64,000 nucleotides of DNA from Acidimicrobiales bacterium (GTDB taxonomy: Bacteria > Actinomycetota > Acidimicrobiia > Acidimicrobiales > Aldehydirespiratoraceae): contig JAJCXY010000035.1 in the NCBI GenBank assembly GCA_029263215.1, forward strand, positions 19,273 through 83,272, written 5' to 3'. The position numbers and the translations under genes are program-made. Positions 43,131-50,818 of the stretch are shown here, one piece after another. Position 1 is the first letter of the stretch, and each line of letters begins with the position of its first letter. The notes under the pieces are model-generated. The model was given only the letters and a program-made list of their open reading frames with translations. It was not told the DNA's origin and did no database searches.

Positions 43131-43142
43131 ACAAGCGCTTGT
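43131..43142. promoter_or_regulatory. Probable TetR operator of the B12-mutase operon
   Basis: ACAAGCGCTTGT is a perfect 12-bp palindrome 38 bp upstream of the TetR ATG, between it and the divergent VOC gene. Its position and form suit TetR autoregulation. Confidence 0.5.
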
Positions 43143-43179
43143 TCTGTTAACTGAGTTTGTGCACGGAGAGTCACCCTCG

Positions 43180-43752
43180 ATGGCCCAGATCAACCAGCGT
43201 GAGAACAATCGTGCAGCAGAGTTGCTCGATGCCGCCGCCGTATTGTTCGCCGAACAGGGCTACGCCCGCACCACCATCCGCGAGGTCTCCTCCGCAGCCG
43301 GAATGGGGCCAGGGTCGGCCTACTACCACTTCTCGTCCAAAGCAGACATGTTGCTCGCGGTGTACGAGCAGGGGGTGCGCAACGTCACTGGCGAAGTGAT
43401 ACGTAGGCTCGATGGTGTCGAGGCGCCGTGGGACCGCCTGGCCGCGGCGCTCGAAGGCCACATCGCCGCGGTTCTGGCGCCCACCGCGTACGCCAGAGTG
43501 ATCGTGACGGTCCTGCCTGGCGACGTACCCGATGTAGCCGACGATCTCAGGCGGCAACGCGATGCTTACGAGCTGGTGTGGAAGGGGCTCATAGGCGAGC
43601 TCGGCACCGCGGTGGACGGCGACCTTCTGCGCCTGTTCCTTCTGGGAGCGGCCAACTCCACCCAGATCTGGTTTCATCCCGGGACTCAGACTCCTACGGA
43701 GATAGCGGGAGCGTTCGTCGAGTTCCTGCGTCAGCCATTGGGGCAATCATGA
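43180..43752 (+). CDS. TetR-family regulator of the mutase operon
   Basis: A 190-aa protein. The ATG at 43180 follows GGAGAG. The HTH is LLDAAAVLFAEQGYARTTIREVSSAAGMGPGSAYYHFSSKADML, residues about 12-55. The C-terminal ligand domain is of the acyl-CoA-sensing kind often seen with fatty-acid genes. Its stop overlaps the start of the B12-binding subunit gene by 4 bp, so it is the first gene of the mutase operon. Confidence 0.85.
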   Translation: MAQINQRENNRAAELLDAAAVLFAEQGYARTTIREVSSAAGMGPGSAYYHFSSKADMLLAVYEQGVRNVTGEVIRRLDGVEAPWDRLAAALEGHIAAVLAPTAYARVIVTVLPGDVPDVADDLRRQRDAYELVWKGLIGELGTAVDGDLLRLFLLGAANSTQIWFHPGTQTPTEIAGAFVEFLRQPLGQS

Positions 43753-44165
43753 GTGAGCGCATCCGGGTTCTGGTCACGAAGATAGGCCTCGACGGTCACG
43801 ACCGAGGGAGCCGACTCGTGGCTCGATGGCTTCGCGACGCCGGTATGGAAGTGATCTACACCGCCCCGTGGCAGTCGTTGGAGACGGTTTGTTCGATAGT
43901 GATCGAGGAAGACGTGGACGTCATAGGCATCTCGAGCCTGGCCACCGACCATCTCCTGATTCCGAAACTGATGGACGTTCTGCGCGATGCAGACCTGGGC
44001 GATGTCGGAGTCGTTGTCGGTGGGATCGTGCCCGACGAGGAGCAGGCTCCGCTGCTCGATGCCGGAGTACACGCCGTATTCGGCCCTGGCTCGTCGGGCG
44101 AAGAAGTCGTCGCGGCAGTTCGCGCCGCGGCGGAGAACCGAGCGAGGCAGGGAACGGCACCATGA
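43749..44165 (+). CDS. B12-binding small subunit of an acyl-CoA mutase
   Basis: A 138-aa protein with the cobalamin lower-ligand motif DxHxxG at Asp15-Gly-His17-Asp-Arg-Gly20 and the downstream [19 protein letters not shown] and [11 protein letters not shown] segments. Separate small subunits of about 136 aa are known for isobutyryl-CoA and 2-hydroxyisobutyryl-CoA mutases (IcmB, HcmB). It overlaps the TetR and large-subunit genes by 4 bp each, so it pairs with the 554-aa subunit. Confidence 0.9.
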   Translation: MSERIRVLVTKIGLDGHDRGSRLVARWLRDAGMEVIYTAPWQSLETVCSIVIEEDVDVIGISSLATDHLLIPKLMDVLRDADLGDVGVVVGGIVPDEEQAPLLDAGVHAVFGPGSSGEEVVAAVRAAAENRARQGTAP

Positions 44166-45826
44166 CATCGAATGGCGAGACCGAGATCGGCTACGACGCT
44201 TGGCGTGCCGCCTATGAGCGTGAAATTCCCAACGACGAGACCCGCGAGAATCGATCTGGGATCGAAGTCAAGCCGCTCTACACCCGCGCTGACTGGGACG
44301 GTTCGAACTACGACACCCACTTGGGTCTGCCCGGAGCACCGCCCTACACCCGCGGCATCTACACAACGATGCACAGAGGTCGAACCTGGACCCAACGCCA
44401 ACTGATCGGTCTGGGGACACCGGCCGACTACAACTCCAGGGTCCGGATGCTGCTGGATGCCGGTTCGACGGCGATCAGCCTGCTGCCCTGCAACTCCGGC
44501 TTCAGAGGCATCGATTGTGACGAGGTCGATCCGATCCTGCTGGGCACCTGCGGCACGGTGGTCAACAACGTCGACCATATGGACCAAGCACTCGGTGGTG
44601 TGCCCCTTTCGGAGATCTCGACCGCCATGAACGATCCGAGCCCCTTCACGCTCCACGCCTTCCTGCTCGTCACAGCAGAGAGACGGGGCACCTCGTGGTC
44701 CGCGATCCGAGGTACCTCGAACCAGTCCGACTACCTGTCGCATTACATCGCCAACCACATGTTCTACCGAATCGCCAACGAAGGCAGCCGTCGCATCCTC
44801 ACCGACCACGTCGCCTTCTGCCACCAGCACGTTCCGGCATGGAATCCGATTTCGGTGGTCGGCCAACACATGCAGCAAGCAGGGGCAACCCCGGCGGAGG
44901 CGATGGGGCTAGCCATCTCCACGGGCCTGCAGTATGTCGACGATTGTGTAGCCGCTGGCCTCCATGTCGACGACGTTCTGGCTCGGTTGTCCTTCTTCTT
45001 CGACATCTCGATCTCGTTCTTCGAGGAGGTCGCCAAGCTCCGAGCCGGTCGCCGCATCTGGGCCCGTGTCACGCGCGATCGACTGGGAGCACGCGATCCC
45101 AAGTCGTGGCGGATGAAGTTTCACGGCCAGACATCGGGTGTCGACCTGACTCGCCAACAACCTCTCAACAACATTGCCCGTGTCACCGCCCAGGCCATGG
45201 CGGGAATATTCGGGGGACTCCAGAGCCTGCACACCGACGCCTACGACGAAGTCATCGCCACCCCCAACGAAGACACCGCCCGTATCGCAGTGGCAACCCA
45301 GAATATTCTTCGCGAAGAGGCGGGTCTGGTCGATGTCATCGACCCTCTGGCCGGTTCGTATTATGTGGAGAGTCTCACCGATCAGATGGAAGAGCAGATC
45401 CTCGAGGTGATGGCCACCATCGACGCTGCAGGAGGGATGTTCGCGGCCGCCGAGCAGGGCATACCCCAGGAGATCTGCGGAGATTCCGCCATGGCGTTCG
45501 CCCGACGGGTCGATACGGGGCAACAGTCCATAGTCGGCGTCAACCGATACAGAGTCGATGATGAAACGGACAGTGCCCCACCGGCCGATCGACCCGACCC
45601 CGAGGCCATGGCCGTCCTGGTGGCCGAGTTCGTGGCGTTCAAGACCAACCGGTCGGCAAACGTTGTCGCCGAGAAGCTCGACGCCCTGGCTCGCTCGGCT
45701 CACGACCCCGATCACAACATCTTCGGAGCGGTGATCGACGCCGCTCGCTCCGACGTGACCCACGGCGAGATCGTCCACTGTCTCAGAGAAGAACTCGGAT
45801 TCGGCCATCCCTTGGCAGTCATCTGA
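44162..45826 (+). CDS. Large subunit of a B12-dependent acyl-CoA mutase with novel active site
   Basis: A 554-aa protein of the methylmalonyl-CoA mutase TIM-barrel family ([57 protein letters not shown]). Compared by eye with the Propionibacterium mutase, His244 is kept (His236), but Tyr89 is Leu81, Ala116 is Leu108, Gln197 is Asn187, Arg207 is Ala197 and Tyr243 is Gln235. Isobutyryl- and 2-hydroxyisobutyryl-CoA mutases have Phe/Gln and Ile/Asp/Gln at the key sites, so it matches none of these. Its substrate is probably a hydrophobic acyl-CoA not yet assigned. No MeaB-type chaperone gene is adjacent. Confidence 0.88.
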   Translation: MTSNGETEIGYDAWRAAYEREIPNDETRENRSGIEVKPLYTRADWDGSNYDTHLGLPGAPPYTRGIYTTMHRGRTWTQRQLIGLGTPADYNSRVRMLLDAGSTAISLLPCNSGFRGIDCDEVDPILLGTCGTVVNNVDHMDQALGGVPLSEISTAMNDPSPFTLHAFLLVTAERRGTSWSAIRGTSNQSDYLSHYIANHMFYRIANEGSRRILTDHVAFCHQHVPAWNPISVVGQHMQQAGATPAEAMGLAISTGLQYVDDCVAAGLHVDDVLARLSFFFDISISFFEEVAKLRAGRRIWARVTRDRLGARDPKSWRMKFHGQTSGVDLTRQQPLNNIARVTAQAMAGIFGGLQSLHTDAYDEVIATPNEDTARIAVATQNILREEAGLVDVIDPLAGSYYVESLTDQMEEQILEVMATIDAAGGMFAAAEQGIPQEICGDSAMAFARRVDTGQQSIVGVNRYRVDDETDSAPPADRPDPEAMAVLVAEFVAFKTNRSANVVAEKLDALARSAHDPDHNIFGAVIDAARSDVTHGEIVHCLREELGFGHPLAVI

Positions 45827-45915
45827 GCCAGCACCGTCATCGGAGACCCTTGCCCAACAGGGCCTCGCACTGTCACTGTTGATGGATCTACTCGACCAAC
45901 AATCGGTGAGTCCGC

Positions 45916-46785
45916 GTGGCGAAATCAGAAGAGGGACGCCCTCGACGAATCAAACGACACCTCTTGATTCTCGGTGCTGGGTTGGCCTTGGCGGCAATGG
46001 TGGTGCTGGCACTGTCGTTTCGCGACACCGAGACCCCGGTCACTGTGGCGGCGGCGGTTGAGGACTTCGACTCGGCGACGACCACCACATCCCAGCACGA
46101 CACAACGATGCCGCCGGACACGACATCGGCGCCGAGCACGATTCCGCCAGTCGACGAGGAGCCCGTGACGACTGCTCTCATGACTCTCGCTCAACCGGGG
46201 GTCTACGTATACGCCACCACCGGAGGAGAGGAGACAGGCGCGCTGGGCGGGGCGAGCCACACCTACCCGGCAGAAACAACGATCACGGTGCGGTCCGGTG
46301 GATGCGGGTTGATATTGAGGTGGCATCCGCTCAAGGAGCGCTTCGAAGAGTGGGAGACGTGCCTGCGGGAAGGCGAGCTGGTCATGTCCCGCTACACGAC
46401 CTATCACAAGTTCTTCGGTACCGATGATCGACAGGATTTCGAGTGCGAACCCGTCGTTGTGCTGGCGGCACCCACCGACGAGGCTCATGGCGACTCGACG
46501 TGTGTGGCCGGTGGCCTCACCGAGGTCGTCACAACACGCGCGTTGCCATCGAAGAAGATCACCGTGGGATCAGACGAGATCCCTGCGGTCGGTGTTGTGC
46601 TGCAGGCCGCGCTCGAGGGAGACGGTACCGGCACGACCAGCGCCGAGATCTGGTTCTCGGAACTCGACGGCACGATCCTCAGCTGGTCGGAGGTGGTGGA
46701 CAGCATTGCCGGTTCCGTGATCGGAGATGTGAGCTACTCGGAGAGTTTCGAGCTTCAGCTCACGTCACTCCAACCAGCGAGATGA
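45916..46785 (+). CDS. Hypothetical membrane-anchored extracytoplasmic protein
   Basis: A 289-aa protein starting with GTG. A basic N-terminus is followed by one hydrophobic helix (residues about 15-35), then a Thr/Asp/Pro-rich linker and a soluble domain of about 200 residues with four to five Cys (SGGCGLILRWHPLKERFEEWETCLREGE, FECEPVV, STCVAGG). The cysteines probably form disulfides outside the membrane. I recognise no family. Confidence 0.6.
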   Translation: MAKSEEGRPRRIKRHLLILGAGLALAAMVVLALSFRDTETPVTVAAAVEDFDSATTTTSQHDTTMPPDTTSAPSTIPPVDEEPVTTALMTLAQPGVYVYATTGGEETGALGGASHTYPAETTITVRSGGCGLILRWHPLKERFEEWETCLREGELVMSRYTTYHKFFGTDDRQDFECEPVVVLAAPTDEAHGDSTCVAGGLTEVVTTRALPSKKITVGSDEIPAVGVVLQAALEGDGTGTTSAEIWFSELDGTILSWSEVVDSIAGSVIGDVSYSESFELQLTSLQPAR

Positions 46786-46795
46786 CCAGCTCCGG

Positions 46796-46814
46796 ACCCG
46801 CGATCGCGGCGGGT
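46796..46814. terminator. Hairpin between convergent hypotheticals
   Basis: ACCCGC and GCGGGT form a 6-bp stem with a 7-nt loop in the 40-bp gap between convergent genes. There is no U-tract, and the role is tentative. Confidence 0.25.
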
Positions 46815-46825
46815 ATGGGCCACTC

Positions 46826-47623
46826 CTACTTGTTGTGACCAGGGGCGTCAGCGGAGCGTCCTCCTCGTGATTCGGACTTGTCGCTGCCGGTCGACGCTGT
46901 CTCGGCACCTTCAGGATCCGGAGCCTCGTGGCCACGGCCGTTGCCGTTGTTCTCGGACCTGTTGTTGGCATTTCCGTTCTCGCCGGAGTTGCCACGATCC
47001 TTGGGGCGCTCGCAGTCGGCCACCACCGTAGCGAACTCGATCTCGCCGACGTCACCGGTGATTGCCGCCTCGAAGTCGGGATCGACATCGTCGGCCTTGA
47101 TCTGCTGGTCGCCCTTGCCAAGGTCGGACTGGGCGAGATATCGGTTGATGCAACCCCGTCCGGTGCCCTCGTAGAGCGAGTTCCAGAGCTTCATGAACAT
47201 GCCGTGGTTGATCTGGCCGTTGGGGCCGGCGACCTCAGCCGAGCGCAGACCACAATCGCCATCGGGGGTGTAGCCCAGGGGTTCGGCTGTTTCGTCCTCT
47301 CGGTCAGGGAAGGTGACGTCTTCTTCTGAGCCTTCTTCACCGCTGGTGAGCTCGTCGATCACAACTTCGTCGGTGCCGACCTCGTAGGTAGCGTTCACCG
47401 GGTCGCCCTGAAGGCTGCAGTCGTATTGGTCCTGGGTGGAGGTCGTGTTCCACGAGAAGAGGTGGAACCTCTCGTCGTAGCCGAAGTTGAAAACGGTGTC
47501 TTCTGTTTCCTCGGTGGTCTCCTCCGTCTCTTCCTCTACGCCCTCCTGGGCGAAGGCGAGCCCGGTGAAGGCGAGGAGGCCCACGGTGGCGAGTATTCCG
47601 AATCCCAGTTTCGAGTTGCGCAC
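46826..47623 (-). CDS. Hypothetical secreted acidic protein
   Basis: A 265-aa protein with a signal peptide (LGFGILATVGLLAFTGLAFAQE). It continues with a Glu/Thr-rich stretch, a domain with paired Cys (YDCSL, DGDCGLRS, GRGCINRYL, ADCERPKD), and an Asn/Gly/Glu/Ser-rich tail. INHGMFMKLWNSL is the most conserved-looking helix. I recognise no family. The low-complexity ends suggest a surface or secreted role. Confidence 0.6.
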   Translation of the reverse strand: MRNSKLGFGILATVGLLAFTGLAFAQEGVEEETEETTEETEDTVFNFGYDERFHLFSWNTTSTQDQYDCSLQGDPVNATYEVGTDEVVIDELTSGEEGSEEDVTFPDREDETAEPLGYTPDGDCGLRSAEVAGPNGQINHGMFMKLWNSLYEGTGRGCINRYLAQSDLGKGDQQIKADDVDPDFEAAITGDVGEIEFATVVADCERPKDRGNSGENGNANNRSENNGNGRGHEAPDPEGAETASTGSDKSESRGGRSADAPGHNK

Positions 47624-47755
47624 TGTGATCTACCTCTGTTTCCAGGCCGTGGCGTGCACGGCCGATCGAGTAGCGGTTCTGTGGTGTAGATCGCCGGACG
47701 TCATCGATTCGTTACACCACTGTGAATAAGTTTCCGGGAGCAGATCGGAGGCCCG

Positions 47756-47940
47756 GTGAAGATCGCAGACAACATGCTCGACCTGGTCGGGAACATTCCC
47801 CTGGTTCGACTCAATCGAATTGGGGCGGAAGCTGGAGGCGAGCACAGGTAACACCGGAACCTCGCTCGCGTTCGTGGCTGCCGTGAAGGGTTACGAGGCT
47901 GTTGTGTACTGGTCGACGAAGGCACCCGATCCTCACGCCG
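47756..47940 (+). pseudogene. Cystathionine beta-synthase/cysteine synthase remnant
   Basis: GTG at 47756 opens VKIADNMLDLVGNIPLVRLNRIG, the start of a cystathionine beta-synthase-type enzyme, then stops at 47851. In another frame the PLP-loop segment GNTGTSLAFVAAVKGYEAVVYW follows from 47847. About 50 residues between them, including the PLP lysine region, are missing and the rest of the gene is gone. The gene is dead. Confidence 0.7.
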
Positions 47941-48207
47941 CTCCATGTGAATCACTGCGTCGACCGCCACGACGCGGAACTGCTCGAGGTGGGGATGACG
48001 TTCACCGTCGAGCCGATGCTGACCACAGGCGCTCCGGAGTTCACCCAGGCGGCCGACGGCTGGACCGAGAGTCTCGATGACGACATGCCATCGGCCCAGT
48101 TCGAACACACTGTCGTGGTCACCGAGCCCGGAGTCGAGATCCTCACCGTGACCGAGTCCGGCGCCACCGCCGTGGGCAGGATGTCCGACTTCGGGAGCGG
48201 TCGATAG
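47920..48207 (+). pseudogene. Methionine aminopeptidase C-terminal remnant
   Basis: The frame ending at 48207 reads DRHDAELLEVGMTFTVEPML, then DDDMPSAQFEHTVVVTEPGVEILTV, the C-terminal third of type I methionine aminopeptidase with its two metal-binding Glu (VEPM, QFEH). The N-terminal part with the Asp and His ligands is absent. It directly follows the cystathionine beta-synthase remnant, so a deletion joined the two. The exact left end is approximate. Confidence 0.7.
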
Positions 48208-48234
48208 AGCAGGATCGGCCTACGGTTGGAACCG

Positions 48235-49287
48235 ATGACGATGGAACTCTCGATAGATCGACTCGACTCAGCCTCTACAGGCCCAGTGTTCGAGAGTACG
48301 CTCCAACTGCGTCGGGCGCTCGATGCGGAACGAGATCCAGATCTCGATCCCGCCACCGAGGCCCTGTTCCGGGCTGCATTGGTGGGCACCGAGACCTTCG
48401 AACTCCATACCGTCGTGGCGTCTCGTGACGGCCGCGCAGTGGGGATTGCGGTGGTGTCGACGCACCACATGGAGACCAACGCCGACAAGGCCGAGGTCGA
48501 ACTCGAGGTGCATCCCGATCATCGGCGACTGGGCATCGGAAGCGCCCTGGCCGATGCCGCCGTCGGCATCGCAGAAGCCAAAGGCCGGACCACTTTGGCC
48601 GGCTACAACGTCAGTAGTAGCGCGGCAAAGGGGTTTTGGCGAAGTCTGGGTGCCCACGAGAGAGCCGTGGACAGGCAGAGCCGGCTCTGGCTCGCAGATA
48701 CCGACGAGTCACTGATGGTCGAGTGGGTGAAAAGACGGACGGCACGGGCCGGGAAATACCGCCTCGAACACTTTCGGGGCGTAACGCCTTCTCACCTACT
48801 CGGCGCCGTAGCTCGCCTCAACACCGCGATGAACGACGCACCGCGCGACGATCTCGATTGGGACGACGACATCTGGAGCGAACAAGATGTTCTCCAACTT
48901 GACGAGTTCATCATCGGACGCGGTCGTGAACGTTGGAACACCATCGCTTTCGGTCCTGGCGACGAGCCCGCCGGACTCACGGCCCTGTCGCTTCAGCTCG
49001 ACAAGCCCCGATTCGCGCACCAAGGCAACACAGCGGTCGACCGCGAGCACCGAAATCGCGGCCTGGGGCGCTGGCTCAAAGCGGATATGTGGCTCCGCCT
49101 GCGTAGTGATGCTCCCTACGTGGAGGCCATCGACACCGACAACGCCGAGACCAACGATCCGATGCTCGCGATCAATGCCGAGATGGGATACAGGCCTCTC
49201 ATCGAGTGGTCTGTGGCCCAGGCAGACACGGCGATTCTGAAGGCCCACCTCCGCTCCGGGCAGAGAGCTGCGAGTTCCTCTGAATGA
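48235..49287 (+). CDS. Tandem-GNAT acetyltransferase
   Basis: A 350-aa protein starting at ATG 48235 (TTG 48226 is an alternative). The first GNAT domain has VELEVHPDHRRLGIGSALADAAVGIA (acetyl-CoA loop, residues about 85-110). A second, weaker GNAT domain has GNTAVDREHRNRGLGRWLKADMWLRL at about 265-290, with TDNAETNDPMLAINAEMGYRP after it. Tandem GNATs of this kind include mycothiol synthase-like and antibiotic-acetylating proteins. The substrate is unknown. Confidence 0.82.
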   Translation: MTMELSIDRLDSASTGPVFESTLQLRRALDAERDPDLDPATEALFRAALVGTETFELHTVVASRDGRAVGIAVVSTHHMETNADKAEVELEVHPDHRRLGIGSALADAAVGIAEAKGRTTLAGYNVSSSAAKGFWRSLGAHERAVDRQSRLWLADTDESLMVEWVKRRTARAGKYRLEHFRGVTPSHLLGAVARLNTAMNDAPRDDLDWDDDIWSEQDVLQLDEFIIGRGRERWNTIAFGPGDEPAGLTALSLQLDKPRFAHQGNTAVDREHRNRGLGRWLKADMWLRLRSDAPYVEAIDTDNAETNDPMLAINAEMGYRPLIEWSVAQADTAILKAHLRSGQRAASSSE

Positions 49288-49359
49288 ACGAGAGTTGCTA
49301 GCTTTCGAGTAGCCAAGCGATGGACGCCGGCCCCCGGTGCCCGATAAAGGAGCCTCGGC

Positions 49360-49821
49360 ATGCCCAATGAGGTCACCACGAGAACGCTCAACAGCGATGA
49401 TCTTGTCGCGATAGTCGACATCGACGAGAGAACGGGCGGTGTGAACAGGAAGGCGTTCTGGGAGGGGAAGGTGCTGATCCAGGAGGGCTCTCGGCCTCCC
49501 TGGACCTCACGAGTCGCCGAGTCTGATGGCCAGGTGATCGGATTCCTGTTCTGCCACTACGAGGAACTCGAGTTCGGGCTTCCGGGCACCACTGCGTGGG
49601 TCGACATCATCGGTGTTCATCCGGGCTACCGGCGCCTAGGGGTGGCCGCCACACTGATCGAAGACTTCACCTTCTCGGCCGAGGATCTCGGGATCGACCG
49701 GATATTCACCCTTGTCAGCGAAGCGGATCACCCCGACGTCGGGAAGTTCTTCAACAATCAGGGATTCACCGAAGGCCGCATGAAGCACTTCCGAAAGGAT
49801 CTAGGGGGAAGCGGCGACTAG
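49360..49821 (+). CDS. GNAT-family acetyltransferase
   Basis: A 153-aa single GNAT domain. The acetyl-CoA motif is GVHPGYRRLGVAATLIEDFTFSAEDLG, and the C-terminal FFNNQGFTEGRMKHFRKDL is typical of N-acetyltransferases. It stands 72 bp after the tandem-GNAT gene on the same strand and converges with the DinB gene. Confidence 0.85.
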   Translation: MPNEVTTRTLNSDDLVAIVDIDERTGGVNRKAFWEGKVLIQEGSRPPWTSRVAESDGQVIGFLFCHYEELEFGLPGTTAWVDIIGVHPGYRRLGVAATLIEDFTFSAEDLGIDRIFTLVSEADHPDVGKFFNNQGFTEGRMKHFRKDLGGSGD

Positions 49822-49846
49822 CGCAAGACCCGCGACCGGAACGCCA

Positions 49847-50368
49847 TCAGGCCATCTCGATCGGGTCGAACTGGAAGAAATTGGGGGCGGGCGCACCCGC
49901 CAGGCGGCAGTAGGTGTCGATGTTTCCGATGTGGTAGTTGCGATGGCCGTAGATCGCCCAAAGAAATCCCAGTACAGACCACTTCCGCTCACTGAAGAAG
50001 ACGGTCTTGGCCATGTGCTCGTCGTCGAACGCCTCGATGACGGCCATGTTGTCGCTGTGCATTGCCAAGGAGGCGGCCAGATAGTCACCTTCGGCCAACC
50101 GCTTGGTCATGTCCTGGTCGAGCGGGAGGGCGATCGTCTCGCCTTCCCCACACAGTTCGAGGTTCCTGAGCCACAGGTGCTCTCCGACCATGAGGTGCAG
50201 GTAGAGATTCTCGATGGTCACATCCTCGACTCGCTCACCGAAGTTGACGTTGGCCCCTGCGGGTGGCTGCCAGTGCAGCATGTCCTGGGGTAGTCGGGCC
50301 ACGCAGTCGTGGGTAAACGTCACCAGGCGGTCGTAGAGCGTCAGGAATCGCTGCCTCTCGTCATGCAT
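49847..50368 (-). CDS. DinB-superfamily protein
   Basis: A 173-aa protein from ATG 50368 (MHDERQRFLTLYDRLVTFTHDCVARLPQDML). The four-helix DinB fold is indicated by a His-containing helix (TIENLYLHLMVGEHLWLRNLEL), a mid helix (YLAASLAMHSDNMAVIEAF) and the final IYGHRNYHIGNIDTYCRLAG. This places three His for a metal site. Relatives are mycothiol- or bacillithiol-dependent transferases or of unknown function. Confidence 0.82.
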   Translation of the reverse strand: MHDERQRFLTLYDRLVTFTHDCVARLPQDMLHWQPPAGANVNFGERVEDVTIENLYLHLMVGEHLWLRNLELCGEGETIALPLDQDMTKRLAEGDYLAASLAMHSDNMAVIEAFDDEHMAKTVFFSERKWSVLGFLWAIYGHRNYHIGNIDTYCRLAGAPAPNFFQFDPIEMA

Positions 50369-50518
50369 GGGCGCCAGTCTCCTTCGACACCGCTCACTGC
50401 GCCAGCAGGCCATCGGCGAACTGGGCCTCGTGTGATAGAGAGGGCACAGTAATCGGTGCGGTTTCGGCAGCGGCTCAGGGCCGGCTGCTGGGCCACGCGT
50501 GAACTCAAGGGGCGCAAC

Positions 50519-50818
50519 ATGATCGAGCGACTGACTCAGCGAACGATGGTGCTCACCGCTGCCGTCTTCTGCCTGGCCGGAGTCATCGACGGACTCCGGC
50601 AGGACTCGCCGAGTACCGCCATCCTCTTCGGACTGGTGTTCGTGGTGGGAGCGGGCATCTCCAGACAAAAGGCGTCGAGCCGGCCGATCCATGTCAGACC
50701 CGACCTGCGTGAGTGGCTCGACGACACCGCTTCGCTGACCGGCGAGAGCATCGAGGAGCTCAGCAACGCAGCTCTGAGCAGCTACAGGGCCGGCTTGGGA
50801 AGCCACCATGGCGGCTGA
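50519..50818 (+). CDS. Small membrane protein leading the phosphotransferase-PAP2 operon
   Basis: A 99-aa protein from ATG 50519. Two short hydrophobic segments (MVLTAAVFCLAGVIDGL; AILFGLVFVVGAGI) are followed by a soluble tail (HVRPDLREWLDDTASLTGESIEELSNAALSSYR) that resembles a ribbon-helix-helix-like strand-helix-helix. It overlaps the large fusion gene by 11 bp. I recognise no family. It may be an accessory or regulatory subunit of the fusion protein. Confidence 0.6.
   Translation: MIERLTQRTMVLTAAVFCLAGVIDGLRQDSPSTAILFGLVFVVGAGISRQKASSRPIHVRPDLREWLDDTASLTGESIEELSNAALSSYRAGLGSHHGG

Noticed and set aside
43044..43179. Possible cobalamin riboswitch before the B12 mutase operon
   Set aside because: The spacer is 136 bp, too short for the full aptamer, and I see no B12-box. 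The palindrome and TetR gene explain control better.
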